Shown here in pieces: positions 63,190 to 64,000 of a DNA stretch of 64,000 nucleotides. Each line of letters begins with the position of its first letter. Position 1 is the stretch's first letter. Under the pieces are notes generated by a model, which worked only from the letters and a program-made list of their open reading frames with translations, ran no database searches and was not told the DNA's origin. Made by a program: the position numbers and the translations under genes. Origin of the DNA: Paraphysoderma sedebokerense (Eukaryota > Blastocladiomycota > Physodermatomycetes > Physodermatales > Physodermataceae); the NCBI GenBank assembly GCA_025602915.1, contig JAHLJZ010000079.1, positions 44,973 to 108,972 of the forward strand, in the 5' to 3' direction.

Positions 63190-63660
63190 TCTGGTATTAT
63201 CTGTTCTCTATATGGTTCTGTGCGTGGTGCTTTCACTGACGGAAGAAGAGGACGAACGGAGCGAAGAGAGAAAGGCGCGTCGGAGTTTTCGAGAGATTTG
63301 ATAATGTCAGGGATACAATACCCTGCTGAATTCTGGCCATCGGAAACGACTCGGAACTAAAAAGCATTCTAAAATAAAAGAAAAAGGAATTAAAAATAAT
63401 ATATTATTTCACAACATACAATGCAATTAAGAATAGAAAAATCTGACCTGACATCACTTTGAAAAGAGAAAATATACAGAAAGGCGAACTCAATGAAACT
63501 GGCCCCCCAGCAAGAATTCCGCACGAACACAATGAAAAAAGATCAAAGGATTCTCATTAGGATTGACAATTTAACATCGGATATCGCATCATTCATACAT
63601 TCAATTCTCATCTCATTGTCATCTTCATCTGCCGTATTCAATTTTAAACATATATTAAAC
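63190..63660. promoter_or_regulatory. Divergent promoter region, WW protein / COX19
   Basis: 471 bp between start codons. A/T-rich; no gene recognised. Confidence 0.35.
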
Positions 63661-64000
63661 ATGAGCTTTGGTGCCCCTTCTGGTACTGTCCTCCCTAGTT
63701 TTGCGACCGTTTTTCATTAGCCTTTCCATCTTTATTGACGTTCTTGTTGTATTTTCACCAATATACTTGTATATGATACATCCAATTACATTCTTTTGAT
63801 GTCTTTTGAATTCTTTCATATCAAGCGCTCTCGCCCAACACCGTCCTCCCGCCGGATCGAGGTTCTTTTCCTCTTGACCATGACGGAGAATGTAAATCTA
63901 AAATGCTGGAGTATATAAATTGTATGAAGAAGAACAAAAATAACAACAAGATGTGCAGAGAATTGAGTATGAAGTATTTACAATGCAGAATGGAACGGTA
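63661..64000 (+). CDS. COX19: Cox19, mitochondrial copper/CHCH protein, 3' end cut by window
   Basis: Exon 1 encodes MSFGAPS; a 142-nt intron (63683-63826; donor GTACTG, AAG acceptor) joins it to ALSPNTVLPPDRGSFPLDHD. GECKSKMLEYINCMKKNKNN then NKMCRELSMKYLQCRMER follow, ending at a GTA that may start the next intron at the window edge. CX9C pairs (C-x9-C twice) form the CHCH fold, and PPxRGSFPLDH is the Cox19 signature. Cox19 lies in the intermembrane space and cytosol and helps copper delivery to cytochrome c oxidase. It resembles Cox19 far more than Cox17 or Cox23. Confidence 0.9.

Overview
The window is a compact, intron-rich eukaryotic nuclear segment with about 29 protein genes in 64 kb. 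Introns are mostly 50-250 nt, with GTA-type donors and CTAAC/CTGAC-like branch points. The gene set (Are-type sterol acyltransferase, Atg9, Apd1/Aim32-type ferredoxin, Zim17, Swc5, Dbp8, patatin-type lipase with long tails, HSF- and bHLH-type regulators) points to a fungus. Several traits, notably histone genes with animal-style 3' stem-loops and animal-like Cdh1, KIBRA-like WW and MTMR14 proteins, suggest a non-Dikarya (early-diverging) lineage. That placement is inference. Identifications come from reading protein motifs and splice joins by eye; no search was run.

Left part (1-14 kb): a truncated mitochondrial RsfS/MALSU1 gene (-), an unrecognised basic protein (-), UTP14 (-) divergent from an ARE-type sterol O-acyltransferase (+), RPS13/uS15 (+) with a probable C/D snoRNA in an intron, and a CCCH zinc-finger protein (+) that ends in an eIF5-type W2 domain.

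Middle-left (14-31 kb): two convergent secreted-protein paralogs of unknown family, a chromo-barrel MYST acetyltransferase (+), an NmrA-like protein with a tandem-repeat tail (-) divergent from a PP2C phosphatase (+), an HSF-type factor (-), ATG9 (-), and a divergent H2A/H2B pair. Both histone genes carry a 16-nt GGCTTC-N4-GAAGCC hairpin exactly 45 nt after the stop codon, followed 21-22 nt later by a shared AACTCATT element.

Middle-right (31-50 kb): SET/MYND protein (-), CDH1 (-), PP1 catalytic subunit (-), a doubtful small membrane protein (+), SREBP-like bHLH (-), DBP8 (+), SWC5 (-), APD1/AIM32-like (-) divergent from ZIM17 (+).

Right part (50-64 kb): patatin-type lipase (-) divergent from an MTMR14-type phosphoinositide phosphatase (+) across a promoter with four CACGTG boxes, ethanolamine-phosphate cytidylyltransferase (-) divergent from LTO1 (+), a two-WW protein (-), and a truncated COX19 (+). 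The genes are housekeeping rather than an operon-like system. The links are divergent promoter pairs: histones, mitochondrial redox/import, lipid/autophagy. No tRNA, rRNA, transposon or CRISPR was seen.
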